Notes under the pieces: generated by a model
What the model was told of the DNA's origin: nothing
Database searches by the model: none
The model's input: only the letters and a program-made list of their open reading frames with translations
Position numbers and translations under genes: made by a program
DNA from: an uncultured Clostridia bacterium
GTDB taxonomy: Bacteria; Bacillota; Clostridia; Christensenellales; CAG-917
Length of the DNA stretch: 26,262 nt
Direction: 5' to 3'
Assembly (NCBI GenBank): GCA_946056785.1
Contig: CAMGKS010000002.1
Coordinates: 1 to 26,262 of the forward strand
Shown: piece after piece, positions 15,234-24,201 of the stretch
Layout of the letters: each line of letters starts with the position of its first letter
Position numbering within the stretch: position 1 is the first letter of the stretch

Positions 15234-17316
15234 TTACCACCTCGGTTTTTCCGCATTCTTTGGACGTGCATACGTATTTTGTAATGCCGTCTTTAGTCAC
15301 TATTTTCATGGTTGAGCCGCAATCAGGGCAAAAATGCGGTGCGGGAATATCCCATGACATAAAATCGCAATTCGGATAGGAAGCACAACCGTAAAAAATT
15401 CTGCCCTTTTTGGAAACTTTTTTTACGATATCGCCGCCGCATTTAGGGCATTTAGCAACGCTTTGCACAAGTTTTTTGACGTTTTTGCATTGCGGATAGT
15501 TAGGACATGCAAGAAACTTTCCGTAACGTCCGTCTTTAATTACCATATTCGCTCCGCACTTATCGCAAATTACGTCCGTTACCTCGTCGGGCACTTTTTC
15601 GGAAGTCGTCGTTTTCATTGCATAATCGATATGTTTAACCAGCGTAGGATAATACGCTTCGATAAGGTCTTGCCACTTTCCTTCCCCATCGGCGATCTTA
15701 TCTAAAGCTCCTTCCATTCTTGCCGTAAAAGTAAGATTCATGATATCTGAAAAATATTTTTCAAGATATTCGCAAACCGTTTCGCCGAGTTTTGTCGGCA
15801 TAATGCTTTTTCCCTCTTTTTGAGTATAATTACGTTTTGCGATAACCGAAATTATCGAAGCGTAAGTACTAGGTCTGCCTATACCGTTTTCTTCCATCGC
15901 TTTAACAAGAGTGGCGTCGCTGTATCTCGCAGGCGGTTTAGTGAATTTTTGTTCGGCAAGAGTGTCTTTGAGCACAAGACGTTCTCCCTCTTTCATATCA
16001 GGCAAAATCGACATAGTGCCGTTTTCGTCGTCGTTGTTTTCCTGCGTAACCTCATAAACTGCCGTATAGCCTTTAAAAAGGACGGTTTTACCTTTCAAAA
16101 CAAATCCGTAATTTTTATCGGCTTTACCCGTTATATGTACGTTAAGCGTGTTATACTGCGCCTCCGTCATTTGAGAAGCGAGGTATCTTTCATAAATCAA
16201 TTTATACAGTCTGTATTGGTCACGGTCTATTTTGCCTTCAAGCGATTGAGGGGTACGTTCGACGGAAATAGGTCTGATAGCTTCGTGAGCGTCCTGAGCT
16301 TTTTCGCTTGTTTTATAGAAATTTTGCTTTTCAGGAGCATATTCTTCGCCATAAGTACTTTTAATATAATCGAGCGTTACTGCGGCAAAGTCAGGAGAAA
16401 TTCTGACGGAGTCCGTTCTGATATACGTAATAAGCGCCGTTTGCCCTTCTCCTGCTATATCTATTCCTTCATACAACTGTTGAGCAATTCTGAGCGAACG
16501 TTCGGCAGTCATATTGAGTTTGTGACTTGCTTCTTGTTGCAACGTACTTGTCGTAAAAGGCGGAGCCGGGTGACTTTTTGAAATGCCGCGTTTTACCGTA
16601 TCTATCACGTAGTCGGCAAGTTTCATCTGTTCGACAATTGAGTTTGCCGTTTCCGAATTGTTTACCTTCGTCTTTTTTCCGTCAATATCGTTAAAAGCGG
16701 CTTTAAAAACGGTTTTATGTCCTTCCTTAGTCAAAAGAGCGAATAAGTTCCAATATTCTTCCGGTTTAAAAGCTCTGATTTCTCTTTCTCGGTCGACAAT
16801 CATTTTGAGAGCGGCAGATTGAACTCTGCCGGCAGACAAACCGCTTTTCAATTTTCTCGACAAAACGGGCGAAACTTTATAACCGACAAGTCGGTCAAGA
16901 ACACGTCTTGCCTGTTGAGAATTGACGAGATTCATATTTATTTCTCGAGGCTCTTCAAGGGCTTTATTTACGGCTTTTTTCGATATTTCGTGGAATTCTA
17001 TTCTTGGTTTCTCGCTCGATATACCCAGCGTGTTTTTGAGATGCCAACTGATTGCCTCTCCCTCACGGTCGGGGTCGGTTGCAAGATAGACTTCATCAAA
17101 TTTTTTAACCGCTTGGCTAAGTTTTTTTACAAGTTCGGCTTTATCGGGCGAAACTACGTATTGCGGCTCGAAATGATTTTTTACGTCGATTGCAAGCGTC
17201 TTTGCAGGCAAATCGCATACGTGCCCTTTCGACGCCATGACTTCTACGTCGTTACCTAAATATTTTTGAATTGTTTTTGCCTTTGACGGCGATTCGACGA
17301 TTATTAATTTTTTCAT
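15214..17316 (-). CDS. topA: DNA topoisomerase I
   Basis: Type IA topoisomerase relaxing negative supercoils, 700 residues. The Toprim domain has E8 (VESPSKAKT) and D81/D83/E85 (DPDREGEA). The active-site tyrosine is Y298 in TYIRTDS. Three C-terminal zinc ribbons carry complete four-cysteine sets: C584/C587/C604/C610, C623/C626/C644/C650 and C663/C666/C683/C688. ATG with AGGGAG; the dprA stop codon overlaps that site. The position between dprA and trmFO is the standard Firmicutes order. Confidence 0.98.
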   Translation of the reverse strand: MKKLIIVESPSKAKTIQKYLGNDVEVMASKGHVCDLPAKTLAIDVKNHFEPQYVVSPDKAELVKKLSQAVKKFDEVYLATDPDREGEAISWHLKNTLGISSEKPRIEFHEISKKAVNKALEEPREINMNLVNSQQARRVLDRLVGYKVSPVLSRKLKSGLSAGRVQSAALKMIVDREREIRAFKPEEYWNLFALLTKEGHKTVFKAAFNDIDGKKTKVNNSETANSIVEQMKLADYVIDTVKRGISKSHPAPPFTTSTLQQEASHKLNMTAERSLRIAQQLYEGIDIAGEGQTALITYIRTDSVRISPDFAAVTLDYIKSTYGEEYAPEKQNFYKTSEKAQDAHEAIRPISVERTPQSLEGKIDRDQYRLYKLIYERYLASQMTEAQYNTLNVHITGKADKNYGFVLKGKTVLFKGYTAVYEVTQENNDDENGTMSILPDMKEGERLVLKDTLAEQKFTKPPARYSDATLVKAMEENGIGRPSTYASIISVIAKRNYTQKEGKSIMPTKLGETVCEYLEKYFSDIMNLTFTARMEGALDKIADGEGKWQDLIEAYYPTLVKHIDYAMKTTTSEKVPDEVTDVICDKCGANMVIKDGRYGKFLACPNYPQCKNVKKLVQSVAKCPKCGGDIVKKVSKKGRIFYGCASYPNCDFMSWDIPAPHFCPDCGSTMKIVTKDGITKYVCTSKECGKTEVVSEQTNG

Positions 17317-17327
17317 ATATATGCTCC

Positions 17328-18392
17328 CTATGCAAGTGCGTAATAATTTCCTGCAAGTCTTACGACTATTCCCATTATTTCAAGTTCGGTCAGAAGCGAC
17401 GTCAATTCGCTTGCACTGACGTCTACTTTTGAAAGCAATTCTTCAAAATGCAACTCGCCTTCATACAACGCTTCAACGGCCTTTTGCGCATAAAAGCTAA
17501 GCTGTACGGTTTCCCTTTCAACCGGTTTGGCAATTTTAACGTTCAACGTTTCAAGCACGTCTGACGGAGAAAGAGTTATGGCTCCCTGCATTTCTTTAAT
17601 CAACGCATTTGTTCCCATGCTTGCTTCGCTGTTGACGTTGCCGGGAACGACAAACAATTCTTTGCCCTGTTCGACTGCAAGTCTGGCTGAAATTATACTT
17701 CCGCTTTTTAATGACGCTTCCGCTATAAATACGCCTTTTGACAAACCGCAAATAATTCGGTTGCGTTCCGGAAAATGAAATTGCAACGGTTTTACGTCCG
17801 GTTTATATTCGCTGACAAGCAATCCGCCGCTTTTTAAAATAGCGTCGTATAGCCATCTGTTTTCGGCAGGATAACAAACTTCAACGCCCGAACCGAAAAC
17901 GGCGATAGTCGGCTTTTCAAGTTCGATACAAGTCTTATGAGCAACGGTATCAAGTCCCCTTGCCATTCCCGACACAACGGTAAGACCGTTCAATGCAAAT
18001 TCCCTTACGAAATCTTCCGTCACCTTTATGCCGTAACGGGTCGGTTTTCTTGTTCCGACAACGGCAATACAAGGCGTGTTAAGCAAATCGGCGTTGCCTT
18101 TAAGATATAGGAGTTTTGGTGAATTGTCAATGTTTTTTAATGAAGTAGGATACTCTTCATCAAATATCGACAGAAGTTTTATCTGCTTTTTATCAAGTTC
18201 CTCAAGCAGGTAATTGACGTTTTCTACTAAAATTTTAATGGAATTTGTTAAAGGAGAATTAAAATCGCCGAAATTGCACTTAAATATGCATTCCGGGTTA
18301 AACCGCCTCAATAAATCGTTCTTTACTTCCTTAGTACCTTCGGCATAGTCTAAAACCAACAAGCCCAACGTGCTTAAACTATATTTATACAT
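17328..18392 (-). CDS. dprA: DNA processing protein DprA
   Basis: Loads RecA onto incoming single-stranded DNA during natural transformation; present also in many bacteria not known to transform. The Rossmann-like core is clear: VVGTRKPTRYG (111-121), SGMARGLDTVAH (141-152), the FGSG and CYPAENR motifs, FPERNRIICG, and SGSIISARLAVEQG. A winged-helix end (~290-354) follows. The frame extends upstream to TTG at 18434, deep inside comM. The ATG at 18392 gives 354 residues, an eight-base overlap with comM and the expected N-terminal helix (YKYSLSTLGLLVLDYA). The site before it (AGAAG) is weak, so coupling to comM is likely. Confidence 0.95.
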   Translation of the reverse strand: MYKYSLSTLGLLVLDYAEGTKEVKNDLLRRFNPECIFKCNFGDFNSPLTNSIKILVENVNYLLEELDKKQIKLLSIFDEEYPTSLKNIDNSPKLLYLKGNADLLNTPCIAVVGTRKPTRYGIKVTEDFVREFALNGLTVVSGMARGLDTVAHKTCIELEKPTIAVFGSGVEVCYPAENRWLYDAILKSGGLLVSEYKPDVKPLQFHFPERNRIICGLSKGVFIAEASLKSGSIISARLAVEQGKELFVVPGNVNSEASMGTNALIKEMQGAITLSPSDVLETLNVKIAKPVERETVQLSFYAQKAVEALYEGELHFEELLSKVDVSASELTSLLTELEIMGIVVRLAGNYYALA

Positions 18393-19914
18393 AATATCTT
18401 CTGTCCAATTGTCTGTATTGTATCGCTTCGGCAACGTGTTTGCTCAAAACGTTTTCGCTGCCTTCTATATCCGCTATCGTTCTGGCAACTTTCAAAATTC
18501 TCGACGTTCCTCTTGCACTAAGGTTCAGTCTTTCAAACGCCATTTTCAAAAGTTTTTCGCTCGGCTCGTCAAGCGCACAATAACGCTTTATATGTTTTTC
18601 GGTCATTTCGGCATTAGTCAATATTCCGACGTTTTCAAAACGCTTTCGTTGTATCGCTCTGGCTTTTTCAATGCGAACCTTAATTTCCGCCGAGGTTTCG
18701 GTTTTTTCTTTGCTTCGAAATTCATCGTAGCTTAAATTATCCACTTCGATTTGAAGGTCTATTCTGTCAAGAAGCGGAGCGGATAATCTTGAAAGATAAT
18801 TATGAATTTGTTGCGACGTACACCGACATTCGTTCGTCTTAGAACCGTAATTTCCGCACGGACAAGGATTCATGCTTGCCACAAGCATGAAGTTTGCCGG
18901 ATAATTAATCGTACGTTGAACTCTCGAAACCGAGATTTTTCTGTCCTCTAACGGTTGACGCAAACTTTCCAAAGCGTTTCTTTGATATTCCGGCATTTCG
19001 TCAAGAAACAATACGCCGAGGTTTGCAAGACTAACCTCTCCCGGCTTGGATTTTGTTCCGCCACCGATAAGCGCAGGCACGGTAACGGTATGATGCGGAC
19101 TTCTGAACGGTCTTGTTTTCACAATGCCGACGTTAGAATCAAGTTCGCCCGCTATCGAATGAATTTTAGTCACCTCAACGGCTTCTTCAAAAGTCATATC
19201 GGGCATAATAGACGGAATGCATTTTGCAAGCATTGTTTTCCCACCGCCCGGAGGTCCGATCATTATGACGTTATGACCGCCGCTTACGGCAATTTCAAGT
19301 GCGCGCTTAGCTACCGTCTGCCCCTTTACGTCCGCAAAATCGAAACTTTTTGAACAGTCCATCGATTCTGACGAAAACCGTCTCGTTTCTTGCGGAACGG
19401 CTTCTGCGCCGTTTAAAAAACTTACTACGTCGCTCAACGTATTAAACGCATAAGCGTTGATACCGCCGACATAACTTGCTTCCAACGCGTCGCATGAAGG
19501 AATTATAAAATTTTTATAACCGTGTTGCATTGCCGAAATAACAATCGGCATAATGCCGTTTACGTGACGCAAACTGCCGTCAAGAGACAATTCGCCTATT
19601 AATACGTAATTTTTGTATTTGTCGCCTTTAATCTGTTCGGACGCACAAAGAATTGCAACGGCAATGCCTAAATCGAAACTCGGACCTTCCTTTTTCGTAT
19701 CGGCAGGTGCCAGATTTATAGTAATTCGTTTTTGAGGATAAAGAAGTCCGCTGTTTTTAATTGCGGCTCTGATTCTTTCTTTCGATTCTTTTGTGGCTGT
19801 CGACGCAAGTCCGACAAGTTCGTATGACGGAAGACCGTTCGATATGTCCGCTTCTATGGATACGCCGTACCCGTCTAAGCCGTCAAGTGCATAACCGTTA
19901 ATTTTTGCTAACAT
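18385..19914 (-). CDS. comM: ComM/YifB family AAA+ ATPase (Mg-chelatase-like)
   Basis: 509 residues, full length. An N-terminal Lon-protease-like fold (1-170, start MLAKINGYALDG) precedes the AAA+ domain: Walker A GPPGGGKTM at 220-228 and Walker B VLFLDE at 301-306. A cysteine group NPCPCGNYG...ECRC (C351, C353, C363, C365) may bind metal, and a C-terminal Mg-chelatase segment follows. ComM is a hexameric helicase that drives branch migration of donor DNA in transformation in some bacteria. First gene of the long minus-strand operon; AAAGGAT precedes the ATG. Pairing with dprA suggests DNA uptake or recombination, but no comE or comG genes are visible. Confidence 0.95.
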   Translation of the reverse strand: MLAKINGYALDGLDGYGVSIEADISNGLPSYELVGLASTATKESKERIRAAIKNSGLLYPQKRITINLAPADTKKEGPSFDLGIAVAILCASEQIKGDKYKNYVLIGELSLDGSLRHVNGIMPIVISAMQHGYKNFIIPSCDALEASYVGGINAYAFNTLSDVVSFLNGAEAVPQETRRFSSESMDCSKSFDFADVKGQTVAKRALEIAVSGGHNVIMIGPPGGGKTMLAKCIPSIMPDMTFEEAVEVTKIHSIAGELDSNVGIVKTRPFRSPHHTVTVPALIGGGTKSKPGEVSLANLGVLFLDEMPEYQRNALESLRQPLEDRKISVSRVQRTINYPANFMLVASMNPCPCGNYGSKTNECRCTSQQIHNYLSRLSAPLLDRIDLQIEVDNLSYDEFRSKEKTETSAEIKVRIEKARAIQRKRFENVGILTNAEMTEKHIKRYCALDEPSEKLLKMAFERLNLSARGTSRILKVARTIADIEGSENVLSKHVAEAIQYRQLDRRYYV

Positions 19915-19979
19915 AAAACTCTATCCTTTAAATCCACCAAAATATATTTATCTTTTGAATTAAAATAACTTTTCTTTAA

Positions 19980-20024
19980 CCGTCTTTTCATTTTCCGTCT
20001 TCACTTTTACCGTCTTTTATTTCA
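19980..20024. repeat. Three imperfect 15-bp tandem repeats in the comM leader
   Basis: CCGTCTT recurs at exactly 15-bp spacing (19980, 19995, 20010) with T-rich filling: units CCGTCTTTTCATTTT, CCGTCTTCACTTTTA and CCGTCTTTTATTTCA. It lies between the candidate promoter and the comM start, so it would be transcribed as A-rich AAGACGG repeats in the 5' leader. Possible protein or RNA-binding site, or slippage product. Confidence 0.75.
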
Positions 20025-20066
20025 ATCGGAATCATTTAATAGGCAACGCTAAAATCTGCTTTTAAA

Positions 20067-20095
20067 ATTGTAACCGACAAACAAAAATCTGTAAG
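20067..20095 (-). promoter_or_regulatory. Candidate promoter of the comM-to-rseC operon
   Basis: On the minus strand CTTACA (20095-20090), a 17-bp spacer and TACAAT (20072-20067) match the sigma-A consensus at 4/6 and 5/6. It sits just past the terminator of the upstream gene and would give a leader of about 145 bases. Confidence 0.45.
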
Positions 20096-20103
20096 CGTTT
20101 AAC

Positions 20104-20135
20104 GAAAAATAGCAAACGTCGGTTTGCTATTTTTC
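20104..20135 (-). terminator. Strong hairpin terminator of the 972-aa surface protein gene
   Basis: GAAAAATAGCAAAC and GTTTGCTATTTTTC form a perfect 14-pair stem around a four-base loop, seven bases past the stop codon. The T-run needed on the minus strand is the stem's own end. Confidence 0.85.
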
Positions 20136-20142
20136 ATCGTTA

Positions 20143-23061
20143 TCAAATTCCGTTTACAAGTTTTTTGAAGAGCGCTGCGTTCGGCACGCATACGTCGGTA
20201 GGACCTATTACAGGCGACGAAGAAGAATAACAATAGAAATAGAGCGGATAGCTTATCTTCGTTGCGAAACTTGCACCGCCAAACGAAGCGGCAACTTTCG
20301 TAAGGTCCATACTGCATAAGCCGGTAAGTCCTATGGCTTCAAGGTCACCGTCCCTTATAACGCCCGAAACAGGATAATGAACGCCTAAATTGCCGACGGC
20401 AAGTTGGAAATAGTTTGTTCCGTTAACTTTCTTTCGTATGTCGCCCCAACCCATATTGTCGAGCAAGGTGTCGACGTTGGAATTGAGAGCGGCTCTCAAC
20501 AATCCGACCATATTTTCATAAGCCTTTTTCTCGCTAGCCTTTACGTGGTTAAGGTCTGCTATAAAATATTCTTTTAAATAGCTGAAATCTAATTCCGCCG
20601 CAGTTTTCCAGTTATAGATATGACAGAAACCTTCGAAGTGTATATCGCTCTTTGTAACTTTGCGGAAATACAATTCAAACTTAGGAACGTTTTTGCCCGT
20701 TACTTCATCGTATACCGTCTGGTCATAGCTGTCGTCAAGGTCGAAAGTGATTATGCCTATCGACATGTTAATGGCATTTGTAAAGACGGTATTCTTTATC
20801 GTAATTACAACGTTCATAGGTTCAACTAAAGTATCGCCCGAATAAACGTCTTGCACGCTCGTGTTTATATAAAGCGTTTGTTGTCCGCTGTTACGCATAA
20901 GCGTTCCTTCAAGCAGCACGTCTGCCGCCGCAACGAAACAACAATAATAAGCGTTTTCAACCGTAGTATATTTTACCTGAATGTTTTTAAGTCTTCCCTG
21001 TTTGGCTTCGCCGCCCGGATAATAACGCTCTCTGCCGTCAATCATTATTCCGTTTCCGGCATCTGAATAGTCGAACATGGTTTCGTCTTCACGCAAAGCA
21101 CGGCTTGCTCTTATCGTTACGTTCTGAATAAGGATATCGTCGACAACAACTTTAAGCAAGCTGTCAGGCATATTACCGTCGTACTTTTTAGTGCCTAATT
21201 TATCGTAGTCCTCTTCAATCTGACGCAAATATTCGCCGTTGCCGTAAATCGAGGTATAAAGGTTATTCGTTTTTCCGCCGAACACCATACTCTCTTGAAC
21301 GACGATAGAATATTTTTGTTTAAAGTCGGCGTCGTTTCCGTGAGCGTCATACCATTCTTTTGCAAGTTGGTTTACCTTTTCAAAGCCTTTAATCGTAAAT
21401 TCGTTCAAATCGAATCCAACCGTTTCTCTGTCGGCTTTTTTCGGTAAACCGACATTAACGCCGTTGGAAATGAAATGAATCGTATATTCCGCTTTAACGT
21501 CAACCGACTCGTAAATAGGATAAAGCGATTTAGCCGTAACCGTAACGGTGTCGCCCGTCTCCACGGTGGTCAGAACTCCGTTTGCGGAGATAGAATAACC
21601 GTCGGTTTCTGATTGTTCGTCAATTCCGTAAGTTATATATTGTTTTACCGAATCAATTTCTTCGATTGTTTTTAAGATTATCGTCTTATCGCCGTCGGTG
21701 GTGATTACGTATTTAATTTCAAAACTGAGGGTATCCGTAACCGTATCGTCGATGTTATAAGTCATTTTACCGAAATATCTCTTCATTTCGATACCGACTT
21801 CGTCATCGGAAGAAGTGAAATACATACCTATGCTATAAATTGCAGGAACGACTTTTACGTCAAACTTGTCGCTTATTCCGTTAACGCTTACGGATATCGT
21901 GGCTTCGCCGCTTGCCTTTGCAACGATGCAATTTAAGCTCTTGTCATACGTTACGACGTTTTCGTTGCTGGACGATATTTGCACGTTTCCTTCCAAAGCC
22001 GTTTCGACAGGAAGATAAATTCCCGCGCCGCCGATTTTAAGCAAAATCTTTCCGGACAACTCTTCCTTTTGCCATAAAGCCGTATTCTTTACGTTAACTT
22101 GTTTGAAACTTACGTTTATTTCGTCAAGGGTATTGCCAAAAGCGTCTACGGCATACAGTACGACCTGCTTAAGATTTTCGCCGCCGAAACTTTCCGTAAG
22201 TCTCAATTTTCCGCCGTCGATCACCGCATTGGCAGTCGTCGTATAATGATCTACCGCAAGCTCGGTATCAGCGTTTGCCAAAACCGACGCAATATCGATT
22301 TCTTTGCCGTAGACATATACAAACTCGGAAGCTATAAACGCTTTTTGAACGTCTCTCGGTTTGACCTCGAAAACAATTACGTCGAATCTGTCTTCTTCGG
22401 CTAAAGAATCAGGCGGATTTTTAAGCGTTGCTTTAAGTTCGACCGTTCCTCTTTTCTTTGCCGTAACGATACCGTTTTCATCGACTTCGGCAAATTCGCT
22501 GCCCGACAATATTTCATATTTTAAATATTTCTGTTCGACTTTTGCGTCGGCAGGGCTGATTTTAGCTATCACCGGAACTTTGTCGCCCACGCAAATGTTC
22601 GTAAGCTCAGGCGTTTCTTCAATCGATATTCCCATAACGTCGCTACTCGTAACAAACAGATTGATTTGTTCTTTTATGTTTCCTTCAACCGTTGTTACTC
22701 TGACGGTGGCTTCACCTAAGTTTTTGAAAGTGACGTAACCGTTTTTATCGACGCTGACGACTTCGATCACTTCGTCGCCTACAACCTCGACGGTAGGCTT
22801 ATTTTCTATGACGGACCACGTGACGTCTTTATTGTTAGCCGCAGTCGGATATACCTTTGCAATAAGCTGCATGCCTTTGTCGGATAAGTATACGAGCATG
22901 GTTTCAGCGGCAGGAGTTTCTTTACCGTCAGCAGATTTAATATATATGTCAACGTTTTCAACGGCAATATATGCCCCCGTTACAAGTGCGCCCGTTAAGC
23001 TCACAACCAAAATTACAATAATCGGAATGAGTAACAACATTCCTATAATAAGCTTTTTCAT
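20143..23061 (-). CDS. Large membrane-anchored Ig-like (Big_2) and beta-helix-like surface protein
   Basis: 972 residues. One N-terminal hydrophobic segment (3-30) after KK, without a clear signal-peptidase site or lipobox, suggests an uncleaved anchor with the rest outside. Two Ig-like/Big_2-type domains are visible at ~33-137 and ~142-235, each with the alternating pattern ending in G-x-VT-x-(K/N)-G-x-A/V (NGYVTFKNLGEATV; NGIVTAKKRGTVEL). Further Ig-like copies are likely at ~335-405 and ~480-530. Residues ~635-775 show short strand repeats (ILIQNVTIRAS, LKNIQVKYTTVENAYYCCFV, VVITIKNTVFTNAIN) like a right-handed beta-helix. The last 190 residues are unrecognised. No LPXTG motif. The start was moved to the ATG at 23061, preceded by GGAGG. 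It is a monocistronic unit with its own terminator. Adhesion or glycan binding is a guess. Confidence 0.85.
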   Translation of the reverse strand: MKKLIIGMLLLIPIIVILVVSLTGALVTGAYIAVENVDIYIKSADGKETPAAETMLVYLSDKGMQLIAKVYPTAANNKDVTWSVIENKPTVEVVGDEVIEVVSVDKNGYVTFKNLGEATVRVTTVEGNIKEQINLFVTSSDVMGISIEETPELTNICVGDKVPVIAKISPADAKVEQKYLKYEILSGSEFAEVDENGIVTAKKRGTVELKATLKNPPDSLAEEDRFDVIVFEVKPRDVQKAFIASEFVYVYGKEIDIASVLANADTELAVDHYTTTANAVIDGGKLRLTESFGGENLKQVVLYAVDAFGNTLDEINVSFKQVNVKNTALWQKEELSGKILLKIGGAGIYLPVETALEGNVQISSSNENVVTYDKSLNCIVAKASGEATISVSVNGISDKFDVKVVPAIYSIGMYFTSSDDEVGIEMKRYFGKMTYNIDDTVTDTLSFEIKYVITTDGDKTIILKTIEEIDSVKQYITYGIDEQSETDGYSISANGVLTTVETGDTVTVTAKSLYPIYESVDVKAEYTIHFISNGVNVGLPKKADRETVGFDLNEFTIKGFEKVNQLAKEWYDAHGNDADFKQKYSIVVQESMVFGGKTNNLYTSIYGNGEYLRQIEEDYDKLGTKKYDGNMPDSLLKVVVDDILIQNVTIRASRALREDETMFDYSDAGNGIMIDGRERYYPGGEAKQGRLKNIQVKYTTVENAYYCCFVAAADVLLEGTLMRNSGQQTLYINTSVQDVYSGDTLVEPMNVVITIKNTVFTNAINMSIGIITFDLDDSYDQTVYDEVTGKNVPKFELYFRKVTKSDIHFEGFCHIYNWKTAAELDFSYLKEYFIADLNHVKASEKKAYENMVGLLRAALNSNVDTLLDNMGWGDIRKKVNGTNYFQLAVGNLGVHYPVSGVIRDGDLEAIGLTGLCSMDLTKVAASFGGASFATKISYPLYFYCYSSSSPVIGPTDVCVPNAALFKKLVNGI

Positions 23062-23101
23062 TTTTCCTCCATGTGCTAAGCACAAAGCAGCATACCAGTA
23101 G

Positions 23102-23130
23102 AGTTTAACACACTAAACGTCAAAAATCAA
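23102..23130 (-). promoter_or_regulatory. Candidate promoter of the surface protein gene
   Basis: On the minus strand TTGATT (23130-23125), 17 bp, then TAAACT (23107-23102), each 4/6 to consensus, with TGT directly before the -10 forming an extended -10. It would give a leader of about 34 bases containing the small hairpin next to the ribosome binding site. Confidence 0.4.
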
Positions 23131-23312
23131 CAAAATACGGGCTTTTGCGGCACTATATTCTTTTTAGCCGCATTTATGCCGTACATAACCCGTTTGTCCG
23201 TCGTCAGACGGTATGTATATCGGGCAAAATTTAATAGTTACCGTTTTTAAGCCCTTAAAAACCGATATGCACTTTAAAACGCACTTTTTAGATGCGAATA
23301 TTAATTTTAGTA

Positions 23313-23341
23313 TTGCCTATTTTTTACGCTTTTGTTATAAT
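23313..23341 (+). promoter_or_regulatory. Sigma-A promoter of the lipoprotein-transporter unit
   Basis: TTGCCT (23313-23318), a 17-bp spacer, and perfect TATAAT (23336-23341). Transcription would start near 23348, giving a leader of about 67 bases before the lipoprotein gene. Confidence 0.65.
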
Positions 23342-23414
23342 TTAAACGCTATCTTTTTAATAAACTCATAAAAACACGTTTTTATTGGATAACAGCAAAT
23401 TTTAGGGAGGAAAT

Positions 23415-24191
23415 ATGAAAAAAATTAAAATCTTTCTCATTGTCATCGCCGCCCTTTCTTTGATATGCGTCTTGTCGGCTTGCAACAGCGACGCCGTAAA
23501 ATACGATTTCAAAGACGGAGTTTTCGGTTATACGATAGGAGATGACGGAGAATCGGTCACTTTAAGCGTCTGGTTGGACAGAACGGACGGAAACGTCATT
23601 ATTCCAAGCACCGTGACGAAGGGCGACAAAACCTACAAAGTTACAACAATAGGAAACGGAGTTTTTGCCGCTTCATATCAAAAATTGAAAGCAACCGATT
23701 GTTTCGGCAATTATTCGGACGTCAGCAACAATCAACTCGTTTCGATAACTTTTGCTCCAAACAGCAACGTTACGGTAATCGAAGGCAGAGCTTTTGAAAA
23801 ATGCAAAAACATCGAAACCGTTATATTGCCGGAGTCGGTTAAGGAAATTAAAGGTTTCGCTTTCTATAAATGCGAAAATCTTAAAACCGTTTCCATCGAA
23901 AAGAACGTGACTCAGATCGGCGACGACTGTTTCAGCGGCTGCACTTCGCTTGAAACGGTGACGCTCAAACATACCGATGAAAAAAATCTTCCTGAAATCG
24001 GTGACAGAGTATTTAAATGGTATGACAGTTCCGTAAAATCGTTTATGGGTTCGAGCGACCCGTACAAAGTTATCGGTTGCACGATAAAAGTCGAAAACGA
24101 AACTATGCTCTCGGCTTTCAAAAATACGGCTACAAGCAGCAATATTAATTTGAGATATTGGTACGACTATGCCGATATATTAAGCATATAA
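23415..24191 (+). CDS. BspA-type leucine-rich-repeat lipoprotein
   Basis: 258 residues. The lipoprotein signal peptide is clear: KK-hydrophobic core-LSAC with the lipid-bearing C23, so the mature protein is anchored on the outer face of the membrane. Residues ~74-187 contain LRR_5 (BspA) repeats; three perfect-length 23-residue units lie at 119-141, 142-164 and 165-187 (pattern V-x-x-IG/IK/IE-x-x-x-F-x-x-C-x-x-L-x-x-V). The remaining C-terminal ~70 residues cap the solenoid. BspA repeats in other bacteria mediate binding to host or microbial surfaces; here the partner is unknown. Start fixed by GGGAGG. Only ten bases separate it from the downstream symporter gene, so a shared transcript is expected and a substrate-capturing role is possible (inference). 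Confidence 0.88.
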   Translation: MKKIKIFLIVIAALSLICVLSACNSDAVKYDFKDGVFGYTIGDDGESVTLSVWLDRTDGNVIIPSTVTKGDKTYKVTTIGNGVFAASYQKLKATDCFGNYSDVSNNQLVSITFAPNSNVTVIEGRAFEKCKNIETVILPESVKEIKGFAFYKCENLKTVSIEKNVTQIGDDCFSGCTSLETVTLKHTDEKNLPEIGDRVFKWYDSSVKSFMGSSDPYKVIGCTIKVENETMLSAFKNTATSSNINLRYWYDYADILSI

Positions 24192-24201
24192 GGAGGCAAA
24201 T

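Larger units (their letters stand above)
23062..23414. other. Divergent intergenic region
   Basis: 353 bp without a gene. It holds candidate promoters for both flanking genes and several inverted repeats. TGTGC-TAA-GCACA (23072-23084) abuts the ribosome binding site of the surface protein. CCGTC-GTCA-GACGG (23198-23211) is nested within ACATA/TATGT arms. GTTTTTAAG-CC-CTTAAAAAC lies at 23243-23262. The central ones could be operators or an old terminator; none is a recognised riboswitch. Confidence 0.6.

Noticed and set aside
15820..16581. 253-codon open frame on the plus strand
   Set aside because: It lies wholly antisense to topA, whose motifs are complete; composition is atypical and no ribosome binding site precedes it.
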